Part shown: piece by piece, positions 7,737 to 16,005 of the stretch
How positions within the stretch are numbered: position 1 is the stretch's first letter
Layout of the letters: every line of letters begins with the position of its first letter
Assembly (NCBI GenBank): GCA_964471405.1
Contig: CAYYGH010000054.1
Span: forward strand, 1 to 19,747
Direction of reading: 5' to 3'
Length of the DNA stretch: 19,747 bases
Source of the DNA: J084 sp964471405
GTDB lineage: Bacteria > Pseudomonadota > Alphaproteobacteria > Sphingomonadales > Rhodothalassiaceae
Notes under the pieces: model-generated
Told to the model about the DNA's origin: nothing
Database searches by the model: none
What the model saw: only the letters and a program-made list of their open reading frames with translations
Position numbers and translations under genes: made by a program

Positions 7737-8916
7737 AACGGGCGGCAGGAGGCGGGAGAAAAAACCGGCTGCGCAGGCCGGGCGGACGGGCACCGGTTCA
7801 GGCAGTGGATTCGGCTGGCTGGAAGACCTGCCGCTGGCGGCGTTCATTCTGGATGGTGACGGTATCGTGCGGATCGTGAATGCCCGGGCCAGTGAGCGTT
7901 TCGGCCTGCGGCCCGGCCTTGCCTTCCTTTCCTGCCTGGGCAGACAGGCCCGGGCGCGCCTTGAATCTCTGCTCGCTGCCGGAGACGCAGACAGCCTGAT
8001 TCTGCGGGACGAGGAAATCAGGCGCGAGGACACCACGATCGCGGACATCTGGATCCGGCGGCTTGCTCCGGGAGCGGCTCCTGCCTTGCCGGCCTCGGCT
8101 CTGGTGCTTGTGGATGTGTCCCCCGCCCGGCAGACGGCGCGGGCGGAAAACCTGCTGGCGGTGGCCGATCACACGGCGGAAGGCCTGATCGCCGCGCTTG
8201 CCCATGAGCTGCGGCATCCGCTTGCCAGCCTCAAGGGCGCAGCGCAGCTTTTGCTCAAACGCGCAGGGGATGAGCGCAGCCGCGCGCTTGCCGGCGTGAT
8301 GGAGGATGAGATCGCCCGGCTCGATCGCCTCATCCAGCAGGTCGCGACCTTCGAGGGAGCCGGAGCGGGGACCGGCAGCATGTCCGTCCTCAATCTCCAT
8401 GAGGCGATCGACCATGCCCTTGCGCTTACGGAACTGCGTGCCAGGGAAGAAGGGCCGGCCGGGCTTGTCATCGAGCGGGACTTTGATCCCTCGCTGCCCG
8501 AGATTGCGGGCGACCGCGATGCCCTCGTTCAGCTGTTTCTCAACCTGCTGGAAAACGCCCGTGAGGCGCTGCTCGCCACGGCCGGACCGCGCATCGCAAT
8601 CCGCAGCCGCTATCGTCATGGCTTGCGCAGGGAGGGAGGGACGGCCTCCGCTGCCGCCCTGCCGGCGATCGAGGTTTGCGTGGAGGACAACGGTCCCGGC
8701 CTGTCCACGGAACCGGGTGGAGACATTTTCGCCGCCTATGTGAGCGCCCGCGGCACGCGGCGCGGCCTGGGGCTGGCGATCGCCGCGCGCATCGTGCGCC
8801 GCCATAACGGCTTCATCCGGACGGATCGCAGTGCGCTCGGCGGGGCGGCTTTCGTCGTTGCCCTGCCGCTCGTTGCCGGACGGGCGGCAGCAGGAGGGAA
8901 GGGCGGCCAGAGATGA
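7675..8916 (+). CDS. ntrB: Nitrogen regulation sensor kinase NtrB (divergent ATP lid)
   Basis: A 413-residue cytosolic histidine kinase/phosphatase that in characterised systems responds to PII (GlnB) and controls NtrC. After a Ser/Pro/Arg-rich N-terminus there is a PAS domain (about 45-145, LPLAAFILDGDGIVRIVNARA). The H box ALAHELRHPLASLKGAAQLL carries the phospho-acceptor His177; the usual HEIKNPL reads HELRHPL here. The ATPase domain has the N box (LFLNLLENAREAL) and the G1 box (VEDNGPGL, about 337). The lid and G2 box read YVSARGTRRGLGLA instead of the usual form ending GGTGLGL. ATG 7675 is preferred because GAGG (7665-7668) precedes it; it lies inside the end of dusB. ATG 7705 is an alternative. 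The stop overlaps the ntrC start (ATGA), so the two are translationally coupled. Identity rests on the context and the GAAQLL motif. Confidence 0.9.
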   Translation: MPPAQPSSPSMTRSSSAPRPETGGRRREKKPAAQAGRTGTGSGSGFGWLEDLPLAAFILDGDGIVRIVNARASERFGLRPGLAFLSCLGRQARARLESLLAAGDADSLILRDEEIRREDTTIADIWIRRLAPGAAPALPASALVLVDVSPARQTARAENLLAVADHTAEGLIAALAHELRHPLASLKGAAQLLLKRAGDERSRALAGVMEDEIARLDRLIQQVATFEGAGAGTGSMSVLNLHEAIDHALALTELRAREEGPAGLVIERDFDPSLPEIAGDRDALVQLFLNLLENAREALLATAGPRIAIRSRYRHGLRREGGTASAAALPAIEVCVEDNGPGLSTEPGGDIFAAYVSARGTRRGLGLAIAARIVRRHNGFIRTDRSALGGAAFVVALPLVAGRAAAGGKGGQR

Positions 8917-10472
8917 CGCAGGCGCACGGCAGTCCCCCTCCGCTGGTCCTGCTGGCCGAGGATGATCGCAGCCTCAGGCTCGTGTTGACGACGGCCCTGG
9001 AGGAGGCGGGTTTTGCGGTCGAGGCGGTTGCCACCCGCGCGGCGCTTGAGGAGCGTCTGGATCAGGGGCTGGGCGACGTGCTGGTCACGGATGTCCTGAT
9101 GCCGGATGGCAGCGGCCTTGACCTGCTGCCCGATATCGCCAGGCGACGCCCGGACCTTGAGACCATCGTGATCAGCGCCCACAGCACGCTGTCTACCGCC
9201 ATTGCCGCAACCCGGGGCGGCGCCTTCGACTATCTGGCCAAGCCCTTCGACCTTGACAGTCTTGTCGATGCCGTCCGGCGCGCCCTGGCCGAGCGTCGCC
9301 CCCACGGCTCTCCCTTTGCGGCCGATCGTCTGGGGGAGGCCGGCGGATCGCCCCTCGTCGGCCGCTCGCCGGCGATGCAGACCCTGTTCCGGAATCTCGC
9401 CCGTGTCGTGGAGACCGAGCTGACCGTGCTGATTCTGGGCGAGTCGGGTACCGGCAAGGATCTGATCGCCCGTCTCATCCATGATCTCGGTCCCCGGCGC
9501 GGCCGCCCCTATGTGGCGATCAACATGGCGGCCATTCCCGCAACCCTGATCGAATCCGAGCTCTTCGGTCATGAAAAGGGGGCGTTCACCGGCGCCGATC
9601 GCCGCAAGATCGGCCGCTTCGAGCAGGCGGAAGACGGCACGCTGTTCCTGGACGAGATCGGCGACATGCCTCTTGAGGCGCAGACGCGGCTGCTCAGGGT
9701 TCTCGAAGAGGGACGGTTCACCCGCCTGGGCGGGCGGGAACAGATTGCCGCCCGGGCGCGGATCGTTGCTGCCACCCACCAGCCGCTTGATCGGTTGATT
9801 GCGGAAGGCCGGTTCCGCAGCGATCTGTATTTCCGTCTCAATGTCGTGCCTCTCGTGGTGCCCCCGCTTCGGGCCCGGCGCGAGGATATCCCGGAGCTTG
9901 CGCGCCATTTTCTGGCGGAGGCGATCCGGGAAGGTCTGCCCGAGCGCGTGCTCGATGATGCGGCGATTGCGCGCCTGAAACGGCATGACTGGCCCGGCAA
10001 TGTCCGCGAATTGCGCAATCTGATGCGCCGGCTGGCCCTTTTTGCCCGCGGTCGCCAGATCACGGCCGCCGATGTCGAGGCCGCGCTTGCCGCCGACCGC
10101 CAGGCCGTGCGTGCCATCGCAGGCGATCGGACGATGGCCGATCGCGGAACCGCAGAAAGCCCTGCCCGGCTGCCGGCCGCAGATGCTGCACCCGAACAGG
10201 CCGGCCGGGCCATGCCTGATCCCCGCCACAGTCTGGAGGCGGCGGTGCGCTGGCATCTTGCGCGCTATTTCGCCCAGCATAGCGACGGGCTTCCCCCGCC
10301 CGGTCTCTACGAGCGGATCATGCGCGAGGTCGAGCGCCCGCTTCTTGAGCTCGTACTCGACCTGCTTGGCCATAATCAGCTGCGGGCTGCCGAACTGCTC
10401 GGCCTCAATCGCAACACCCTGCGCAAGAAACTGAAGGATCTGGGCCTGTGGAAGCCCCGCCGGCGGATGTAG
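8913..10472 (+). CDS. ntrC: Nitrogen regulation response regulator NtrC
   Basis: A 519-residue sigma-54-dependent activator. The receiver domain (about 11-125) has the acidic pair in AEDD and the phospho-acceptor Asp60 in VTDVLMPDG. The AAA+ domain follows with Walker A GESGTGKD, an intact sigma-54-contacting loop KGAFTGADRRKIGRF, Walker B GTLFLDEIGD, and the WPGNVRELRN motif. A long Ala/Pro-rich linker (about 390-430) precedes the C-terminal Fis-type helix-turn-helix (LRAAELLGLNRNTLRKKLKDLGL). It activates nitrogen-assimilation genes when phosphorylated by NtrB. The start ATG lies within the ntrB stop (8913-8916), a typical coupled pair. The C-terminus ends shortly after the helix-turn-helix. 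Confidence 0.96.
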   Translation: MTQAHGSPPPLVLLAEDDRSLRLVLTTALEEAGFAVEAVATRAALEERLDQGLGDVLVTDVLMPDGSGLDLLPDIARRRPDLETIVISAHSTLSTAIAATRGGAFDYLAKPFDLDSLVDAVRRALAERRPHGSPFAADRLGEAGGSPLVGRSPAMQTLFRNLARVVETELTVLILGESGTGKDLIARLIHDLGPRRGRPYVAINMAAIPATLIESELFGHEKGAFTGADRRKIGRFEQAEDGTLFLDEIGDMPLEAQTRLLRVLEEGRFTRLGGREQIAARARIVAATHQPLDRLIAEGRFRSDLYFRLNVVPLVVPPLRARREDIPELARHFLAEAIREGLPERVLDDAAIARLKRHDWPGNVRELRNLMRRLALFARGRQITAADVEAALAADRQAVRAIAGDRTMADRGTAESPARLPAADAAPEQAGRAMPDPRHSLEAAVRWHLARYFAQHSDGLPPPGLYERIMREVERPLLELVLDLLGHNQLRAAELLGLNRNTLRKKLKDLGLWKPRRRM

Positions 10473-10477
10473 CGGAG

Positions 10478-10490
10478 GGCGGCAACCGCC
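10478..10490 (+). repeat. Small GC-rich hairpin after ntrC
   Basis: GGCGG (10478-10482), loop CAA, CCGCC (10486-10490), starting 5 nt after the ntrC stop. There is no T run, so it is not a canonical terminator; it may stabilise the ntrC 3' end. Confidence 0.25.
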
Positions 10491-10527
10491 TGATCCCGAC
10501 CTTGCGCCCCGTCCCTGTGACATCCCG

Positions 10528-10574
10528 ACTGTTGCAAGATTGCCACAGTCTTGCCTAAAACTGTGGCAATCTTG
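10528..10574. promoter_or_regulatory. Triple motif with a perfect 15-bp inverted repeat upstream of ntrY
   Basis: Left arm CAAGATTGCCACAGT (10535-10549) and right arm ACTGTGGCAATCTTG (10560-10574) are perfect reverse complements around a 10-nt loop. The motif ACTGT(T/G)GCAA occurs three times: 10528-10537 (+), 10540-10549 (as its complement) and 10560-10569 (+). A competing small hairpin is possible between GCAAGA (10534-10539) and TCTTGC (10549-10554). The element ends 7 nt before the ntrY ribosome site and has no T run after it. It could be an operator for a dimeric regulator controlling a separate ntrYX promoter, or an mRNA structure. Confidence 0.55.
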
Positions 10575-10581
10575 TCGCGGT

Positions 10582-10588
10582 GGAGGAG
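10582..10588 (+). promoter_or_regulatory. Ribosome binding site deciding the ntrY start
   Basis: GGAGGAG lies 5 nt before a GTG at 10594. It is the strongest Shine-Dalgarno sequence in this gap and favours GTG 10594 over the in-frame ATG at 10615, whose upstream sequence is weak, and over TTG 10540, which lies inside the inverted repeat. Confidence 0.65.
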
Positions 10589-10593
10589 ATCTG

Positions 10594-12963
10594 GTGGCAG
10601 ATCGGGGCCAAGGCATGCGCAGCAGCAGGCGGAGTTCCCGCGCGTGGAGGTCGTCGCTGATCAGGCGCCATCTGCGTCGTCTGTTGCGCAGCGACGGGGG
10701 CGGGCTTGCTGCGGTCTTCGAATGGACGGTCTGGGCCGCCGCGCTCGTCTTCGGGGTGCTGACCTATGTGGCCCTCGTTCAGCCCCCGCGTTTCCCGACG
10801 GCCAAATACGCCCCGGGCATCGGAGCGCTGCTGGTTGTCGATCTTGTCATCCTCCTGCTGCTCCTGATGCTCACGGCCCGCCGGATCGTGCGCCTGTGGC
10901 TGCGCCCGCGCACCAGGGGCCAGCCGCGCGCCCTGCATACGCGACTGGTGGCCGCCTTTGCCCTGTTTGCCGGCGTGCCGGCGATCGCAACGGCCCTCAT
11001 GTCGGCCCTGTTCCTGCAATACGGGCTGCAGAACTGGTTTTCGGACACGGTGCGGCAGGCGCTCAGCAATTCCCTGGAGGTGGCCGAGGCCTATATCCAC
11101 GAGCACCAGGAGAATATCACCCTTGACCTGCTGGCGATGGCGAAGGACCTGGACAATGCCGCCGACCAGCTGGCGGCAGATCCGGCCCTGCTGCGCCGCT
11201 TCGTGGAGGAACAGGGGCTGCTGCGTTCCCTGAAGGAGGCCATCGTCTTTGACGGCACGGGGCGCATTCTCGCCAAATATTCGCTTGGGCTCGACCTTGC
11301 GACGACACGGGTGCCACGCGATCTGCTCGAACGGGCGGCCACCGGTGAAGCCGTGGTGATGACGGATCCCGACAGCCGCCAGGTTCAGGCGCTCGTCAAG
11401 CTCAGAAACTTCTTCAATACCTATCTGTTCGTCTCCCATGCCATCGATCCCAAGGTCCTGGGCTATGTCGAGGCGGCCCGCTCCTCCGTCCGGAATTATC
11501 AGAGTCTTGAAACCGAACGGGCCCGGCTTCAGCTGCGGGCCAATGCCGTTTTCATCCTGTTTTCCCTGCTGCTGATCGTCCTTGCGATCTGGGTGGGGCT
11601 GACATTTGCCAACCGTCTGGTCAGGCCGGTCGATCGCCTGGTCGAGGCCGCCGGACGGGTGGCCCGCGGCCAGTATGACGTGCATGTCGAAGGCGCCCGG
11701 CGGGCTGATGAAGTCGGTCTGCTCGTGCGCGCGTTCAATCGGATGACCCGCCAGATCGCGGAGCAGCGCCGGGAACTGGTCGCAGCCAATCGTGCCCTGG
11801 CCGAACGCCGCCATTTTCTGGAAGCGCTGCTGGCCGGCGTGTCGGCGGGCGTGATCGGCACGGACGAAGAGGGGCGCATCCATGTCGTCAATCGCTCGGC
11901 CTGCGAGATCCTGCAGCGTGAGGAAGGGGATCTGACAGGCCGCGAGATCGCGGAGGTGCTGCCGGCTGCCGCCGATCTTCTGGCCCGGGTGCGAAGCGAG
12001 GGCGAGGAGGTCGCCCAGGACCAGATCACGCAGCGGATCGGGCGCGAGAACCGCATGCTGCTCGTGCGGGTCACCCCCCAGCGGGCCGGCAGACGTTTCT
12101 TTGGCCATGTCCTCACATTCGATGACGTCACCGACCAGATTCGCGACCAGCGGGCGGCCGCCTGGGCCGATGTCGCCCGTCGCATCGCCCATGAGATCAA
12201 GAATCCCCTAACCCCCATCCAGCTTTCCGCCGAACGCCTGAAGCGGCGCTACCTCAAGGAGATCGCCAGCGATCCCGAGGTCTTTGCACGCTGCATCGAG
12301 ACCATCATTCGCCAGGTGGAGGACCTGCGGCGGATGGTGGATGAATTCTCGGCCTTCGCCCGCATGCCGGCGGCCAGACTCAAGCGGGAGGACCTCGGGT
12401 CCATCGTCCGGCAGGCGGTGTTTCTGCAGCAGATGGGAGCGGGCGACGGCCGGATCGCCCTGCGCCTGCCGGCCGGGCCGGTGGAGGTGGCCTGCGATGC
12501 GCGCCTTGTCGGCCAGGCGGTTACAAATCTGGTGAAGAACGCCCTGGAAGCCATTGATATGGCTGGAAGTTCTGAAACTTTGGTGGAATCGGAGCCGGCT
12601 GTCGAGGTGGTTGTGGCGGACGAAGGAGACAGGGTCACCATCGCGGTCCGCGATCGCGGGCCGGGACTGCCGGATGACCCCCATCGCCTCGTCGAACCCT
12701 ATGTCACCACGCGGCGCAAGGGCACCGGGCTCGGCCTTGCGATCGTCAAGCGGATCATGGAGGAGCATGGCGGCCGGCTGATCCTGCGCAATCGGGATGG
12801 TGGCGGGGCGGAGGCGATCATCATCTTCGTGCGGCGCCCGGCGGAGAAGGGGGCGCAGACCGCAGGGGGTGAGGGCGGCCGCGAAAGGCCGGCCGGAGGT
12901 GATGGCAGGCAGTCCGGAAACGGGCGGGCGGCAGCCCGTCAGGAAGAAGTGACCGCGAAGTGA
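10594..12963 (+). CDS. ntrY: Membrane sensor histidine kinase NtrY
   Basis: A 789-residue membrane kinase, partner of NtrX. Numbering from the GTG at 10594, three membrane helices lie near the N-terminus (about 40-62, 76-97 and 116-140). A periplasmic sensor region runs to about 315, and a fourth helix (about 316-338, AVFILFSLLLIVLAIWVGLTF) leads into a HAMP linker (NRLVRPVDRLVEAAGRVARG). A PAS domain (LAGVSAGVIGTDEEGRIHVVNRSA) follows. The H box ARRIAHEIKNPLTPIQLSAERLK has His533; the N box (TNLVKNALEAI), G1 (VRDRGPGLP) and G2 (RRKGTGLGLAI) are canonical. A low-complexity Gly/Arg/Glu tail of about 40 residues ends the protein. NtrY/NtrX are linked to nitrogen metabolism, redox or oxygen sensing and envelope traits in Alphaproteobacteria. 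The 25-bp gap to ntrX indicates cotranscription. Confidence 0.94.
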   Translation: MADRGQGMRSSRRSSRAWRSSLIRRHLRRLLRSDGGGLAAVFEWTVWAAALVFGVLTYVALVQPPRFPTAKYAPGIGALLVVDLVILLLLLMLTARRIVRLWLRPRTRGQPRALHTRLVAAFALFAGVPAIATALMSALFLQYGLQNWFSDTVRQALSNSLEVAEAYIHEHQENITLDLLAMAKDLDNAADQLAADPALLRRFVEEQGLLRSLKEAIVFDGTGRILAKYSLGLDLATTRVPRDLLERAATGEAVVMTDPDSRQVQALVKLRNFFNTYLFVSHAIDPKVLGYVEAARSSVRNYQSLETERARLQLRANAVFILFSLLLIVLAIWVGLTFANRLVRPVDRLVEAAGRVARGQYDVHVEGARRADEVGLLVRAFNRMTRQIAEQRRELVAANRALAERRHFLEALLAGVSAGVIGTDEEGRIHVVNRSACEILQREEGDLTGREIAEVLPAAADLLARVRSEGEEVAQDQITQRIGRENRMLLVRVTPQRAGRRFFGHVLTFDDVTDQIRDQRAAAWADVARRIAHEIKNPLTPIQLSAERLKRRYLKEIASDPEVFARCIETIIRQVEDLRRMVDEFSAFARMPAARLKREDLGSIVRQAVFLQQMGAGDGRIALRLPAGPVEVACDARLVGQAVTNLVKNALEAIDMAGSSETLVESEPAVEVVVADEGDRVTIAVRDRGPGLPDDPHRLVEPYVTTRRKGTGLGLAIVKRIMEEHGGRLILRNRDGGGAEAIIIFVRRPAEKGAQTAGGEGGRERPAGGDGRQSGNGRAAARQEEVTAK

Positions 12964-12988
12964 GCGGACATGTGATCGGAGAGGAGCG

Positions 12989-14452
12989 ATGGCCTTGGAT
13001 GTTCTGGTCGTTGATGACGAAAGCGACATTCGCGAGCTGATCGCGGGCATTCTGGAGGATGAGGGATTTCATGCCCGGACCGCTGCGGATGCCGATGAGG
13101 CTCTGGCCGAGCTCGAGGCCCGCTGCCCGGCGCTCGTGATTCTGGACATCTGGCTCCAGGACAGCCGTCTTGACGGTCTTCAGCTCCTTGAGCTGATGAA
13201 AAAGCGGTATCCCGATCTGCCGGTGGTCGTGATCTCGGGTCACGGCAACATCGAAACGGCCGTGACCGCCATCAAACGGGGGGCCAGCGACTTCATCGAG
13301 AAACCCTTCAAGGCAGACCACCTGCTGCACACGATCCGCCGCGCCACCGAATCGGAACGTCTCAGGCGCGAGAATGCCGAACTGAAGGCACGCGCCGGTC
13401 TTGTGGTGGAGCTGACCGGCAGTTCGGCCGCGATCACGGCGTTGAAGCAGGCCATCCACCGCATTGCGCCGACCAATGCGCGGGTGCTGATCTTCGGCCC
13501 GCCGGGATCCGGCAAGGAGCTGGTCGCCCGCCTGATCCATGCCCATTCCCGCCGCAATGGAGGGCCGTTTGTCGTGGTTCCGGCTGCCAGCATCGAGCCC
13601 GATCGCATGGAAGAGGAGCTTTTCGGCGTAGAGGGAGCGGACGGCGTGGAGCGGGTGGGCTATCTGGAGCGGGCTCACGGCGGGACGCTGTTTTTCGATG
13701 AGATCGCGGACATGCCGCTCAACACCCAGGCCAAGATCCTGCGGGTGCTGACCGAGCAGCGCTTCACCCGCGTCGGCGGCCGCCAGCAGGTGAGTGTGGA
13801 TGTCCGGATCGTCTCGGCCACCGCCCGCAATCTTGAACAGCTCATTCGCGAAGGCCATTTCCGCGAAGATCTCTATCATCGTCTTGCCGTGGTGCCCGTC
13901 GTGGTGCCGGGACTGGCGGAACGGCGGGAGGATATCGCGCCGCTTGCCCGTCATTTCCTGGAGGTTCAGGCCCGTCTGAACGGCCGTCCCCAGCCCCGTT
14001 TTACCGATGCGGCACTGGCCGCTCTTCAGGCCTATGACTGGCCGGGCAACGTCCGCCAGCTGAAGAACGTGATCGAGCGCGTGCTGATCTTCTGCGATCC
14101 GCGCACAACCGAAATCGATGTCGACATGTTGCCGCCCGAGGTTACCTCGCGCACGGCCAGTCTTTTCGATCCGGATCATGATCTGGCGCTCATGGCCCTG
14201 CCGTTGAAGGAGGCCCGCGAGGCGTTCGAGCGGGAATATCTCAAGCTGCAGATCACCCGCTTTTCCGGCAACATCTCCCGCACGGCACAGTTCGTCGGAA
14301 TGGAACGCTCGGCCCTTCACCGCAAACTCAAGGCGCTTGGTCTGCTGCCGGGGCGCAGTCGCTGTCGCAAGCCGGTGCACCAGGCCCCGCGCAAGGTGGA
14401 AGAGGAAACCGGCAAGACGCCTTCTCTGGAACCGTCCGTCACCACGGCATAG
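12989..14452 (+). CDS. ntrX: Response regulator NtrX (AAA+ without GAFTGA)
   Basis: A 487-residue response regulator paired with NtrY. The receiver domain has DDE (9-11) and the phospho-acceptor Asp53 in VILDIWLQDSRLDG. The AAA+ domain keeps Walker A GPPGSGKE and Walker B GGTLFFDEIAD. Where NtrC has GAFTGA, this protein reads ELFGVEGADGVERVGYLERA, so the loop that contacts sigma-54 is missing; alphaproteobacterial NtrX proteins are known for this, implying action without sigma-54. WPGNVRQLKN and the C-terminal Fis-like helix-turn-helix (ISRTAQFVGMERSALHRKLKALGL) are intact. About 36 extra residues after the helix-turn-helix, basic and then acidic/Ser/Thr, form an unusual tail. The start ATG at 12989 follows GAGGAG (12981-12986). 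Confidence 0.95.
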   Translation: MALDVLVVDDESDIRELIAGILEDEGFHARTAADADEALAELEARCPALVILDIWLQDSRLDGLQLLELMKKRYPDLPVVVISGHGNIETAVTAIKRGASDFIEKPFKADHLLHTIRRATESERLRRENAELKARAGLVVELTGSSAAITALKQAIHRIAPTNARVLIFGPPGSGKELVARLIHAHSRRNGGPFVVVPAASIEPDRMEEELFGVEGADGVERVGYLERAHGGTLFFDEIADMPLNTQAKILRVLTEQRFTRVGGRQQVSVDVRIVSATARNLEQLIREGHFREDLYHRLAVVPVVVPGLAERREDIAPLARHFLEVQARLNGRPQPRFTDAALAALQAYDWPGNVRQLKNVIERVLIFCDPRTTEIDVDMLPPEVTSRTASLFDPDHDLALMALPLKEAREAFEREYLKLQITRFSGNISRTAQFVGMERSALHRKLKALGLLPGRSRCRKPVHQAPRKVEEETGKTPSLEPSVTTA

Positions 14453-14520
14453 CGGCGGCCTGCGCCTGACAGGCCTTTTCACCACCCGGCAAACGCGCTA
14501 GAGCCTGCCAACTGTTCCCG

Positions 14521-14542
14521 GCGCTCACCGTTCGGTGACCGC
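14521..14542. repeat. Hairpin between ntrX and trkA
   Basis: TCACCG (14525-14530) and CGGTGA (14533-14538) form a tight inverted repeat with a 2-nt centre; after one mismatch on each side GCG (14521-14523) and CGC (14540-14542) extend the stem. There is no T run. It may be an operator or an mRNA structure between ntrX and trkA. Confidence 0.35.
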
Positions 14543-14577
14543 ACCGATCGGCGGACCGGGGTCGGAACGGAAGAAGC

Positions 14578-14583
14578 GGAGGG
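14578..14583 (+). promoter_or_regulatory. Ribosome binding site deciding the trkA start
   Basis: GGAGGG lies 8 nt before GTG 14592. The protein then begins MRVVVCGAGEVG, the usual TrkA N-terminus. The earlier in-frame GTG at 14535 lies within the hairpin and has no such site. Confidence 0.6.
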
Positions 14584-14591
14584 CAGGGACC

Positions 14592-15980
14592 GTGCGGGTT
14601 GTCGTTTGCGGGGCCGGCGAAGTGGGCTACCATGTGGCCGATCATCTGGCCCGCCTTGGCCATGATGTGACGGTGATTGACCGCTCGCCACGGCTTGTGC
14701 GCCGGATATCGGATCTCCTGGAGGTTCGGGCGATCGAAGGGCATGCCTCGGATCCCGCCGTGCTTGAGCAGGCCCAGGCGCAAGATGCCGATCTGCTGAT
14801 CGCCGTGACCGCCCTGGATGAGGTCAATCTTGTCGCCTGCCAGGTCGCGCACACGCTTTTCGACATCACGGAGGTGGTGGCGCGGGTGCGCAATCCTTCC
14901 TATCTGGCGCCCCGCTGGCAGAAGCTGTTTGGCGGGCCGTCCGGATTTGCCCTCAGCACGGATCGCATCATCTCGCCCGAGGCCGAAGTGGCGGGCGCCA
15001 TCTTCTCTTCGCTCGAGGTGCCGGGAGCCAGCCTGAGCCTGCGCTTTGCCGAGGGGCGCGTGCGGGTGCTGGGCCTCCAGCTGGGCGAGGAATGTCCCGT
15101 CGTGGAAACGCCCCTCAGGCAGCTGACGGAGCTGTTCCCGGAGCTGGCCGTGCGGGTCATGGCGGTGGAACGGGAAGGGCGGCTGCAGGCCGTGACCAGT
15201 GACGATCAGCTGCTCGTCGGCGATACGATCTATATCGTCGTGCGGGACGACCAGGTCGAGCGGGCCCTGTCCGCCTTCGGCATCAAGGCCGAGCCCGCCC
15301 GCGATCTGATCATCGTCGGTGGTGGCGAGGTGGGCGTCGGTCTTGCCCGGCTCATGGAGCGTCATCGCCGCGACGTGCATGTGAAGATCATCGAAAAGGA
15401 TGAAGACCGGGCCGCCTTTGCCGCCGATCAGGTGGCCCGCAGCGTGGTCCTCAATGGCGATGCCCTGCAGATCGACATCCTCAAGGAGGCCGGCATCGAG
15501 AATGCCGACACACTGGTTGCCGTCACCAATCTTGACCAGGCGAACATTCTGGCCTCCCTGCTGGCCCGCCATCTGGGAGAGAACATTCGCACCCTCGCCC
15601 TGATCTCGCGCGAGGCCTTTGCGCCTCTCGTTCACGAGGTGGGCATTGACGTGCGGATCGACCCGCGCGCGATCACGATATCCAGCATTCTGCGTCACAT
15701 CCGCCGCGGCGGCATCCGCAAGGTGCGCACCATCGCTGACGGAAAGGGAGAAATCCTCGAAGTCCGGCTGCTCGAGCATGCCCGCGTCGTGCACAAGCGG
15801 ATCCGCGAGGCAGGCCTGCCGACGGGTGTTGTCATTGGCGCCATCGTCCGGGGTGAGGAGATCATCATCGCGCGTCCCGACACGCCGCTTGAGGCGGGCG
15901 ATGCCCTTGTCATCTTCGCCGAACGCGACGCGTTGCGTGCGCTTGAAAATCTGCTCATGGTCGATGCCATTCTCTATTAG
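14592..15980 (+). CDS. trkA: Trk system K+ uptake regulatory protein TrkA
   Basis: A 462-residue cytoplasmic, NAD(H)-binding regulator of TrkH/TrkG-type potassium channels. It has the duplicated RCK architecture. The first RCK_N starts at CGAGEVGYHVADHLARLGHDVTVID (residues 6-30), followed by its RCK_C. The second RCK_N starts at about 240 with IIVGGGEVGVGLARLME, followed by a second RCK_C (ILEVRLLEHARVVHKRIREAGLPTGVVIG). The length matches the roughly 458 residues usual for TrkA. The channel subunit gene is not in the window. A position between ntrX and hfq is the normal alphaproteobacterial order and suggests cotranscription with ntrYX. A strong stem-loop starts 26 nt after the stop. Confidence 0.94.
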   Translation: MRVVVCGAGEVGYHVADHLARLGHDVTVIDRSPRLVRRISDLLEVRAIEGHASDPAVLEQAQAQDADLLIAVTALDEVNLVACQVAHTLFDITEVVARVRNPSYLAPRWQKLFGGPSGFALSTDRIISPEAEVAGAIFSSLEVPGASLSLRFAEGRVRVLGLQLGEECPVVETPLRQLTELFPELAVRVMAVEREGRLQAVTSDDQLLVGDTIYIVVRDDQVERALSAFGIKAEPARDLIIVGGGEVGVGLARLMERHRRDVHVKIIEKDEDRAAFAADQVARSVVLNGDALQIDILKEAGIENADTLVAVTNLDQANILASLLARHLGENIRTLALISREAFAPLVHEVGIDVRIDPRAITISSILRHIRRGGIRKVRTIADGKGEILEVRLLEHARVVHKRIREAGLPTGVVIGAIVRGEEIIIARPDTPLEAGDALVIFAERDALRALENLLMVDAILY

Positions 15981-16005
15981 GGCAAAAGACGCAGAAAAGG
16001 GCGGG

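Noticed and set aside
12821..14485. A 554-codon open frame antisense to ntrX
   Set aside because: Shadow of ntrX, no ribosome site or domain; the same applies to 14439-16217 opposite trkA and 8736-10616 opposite ntrC.
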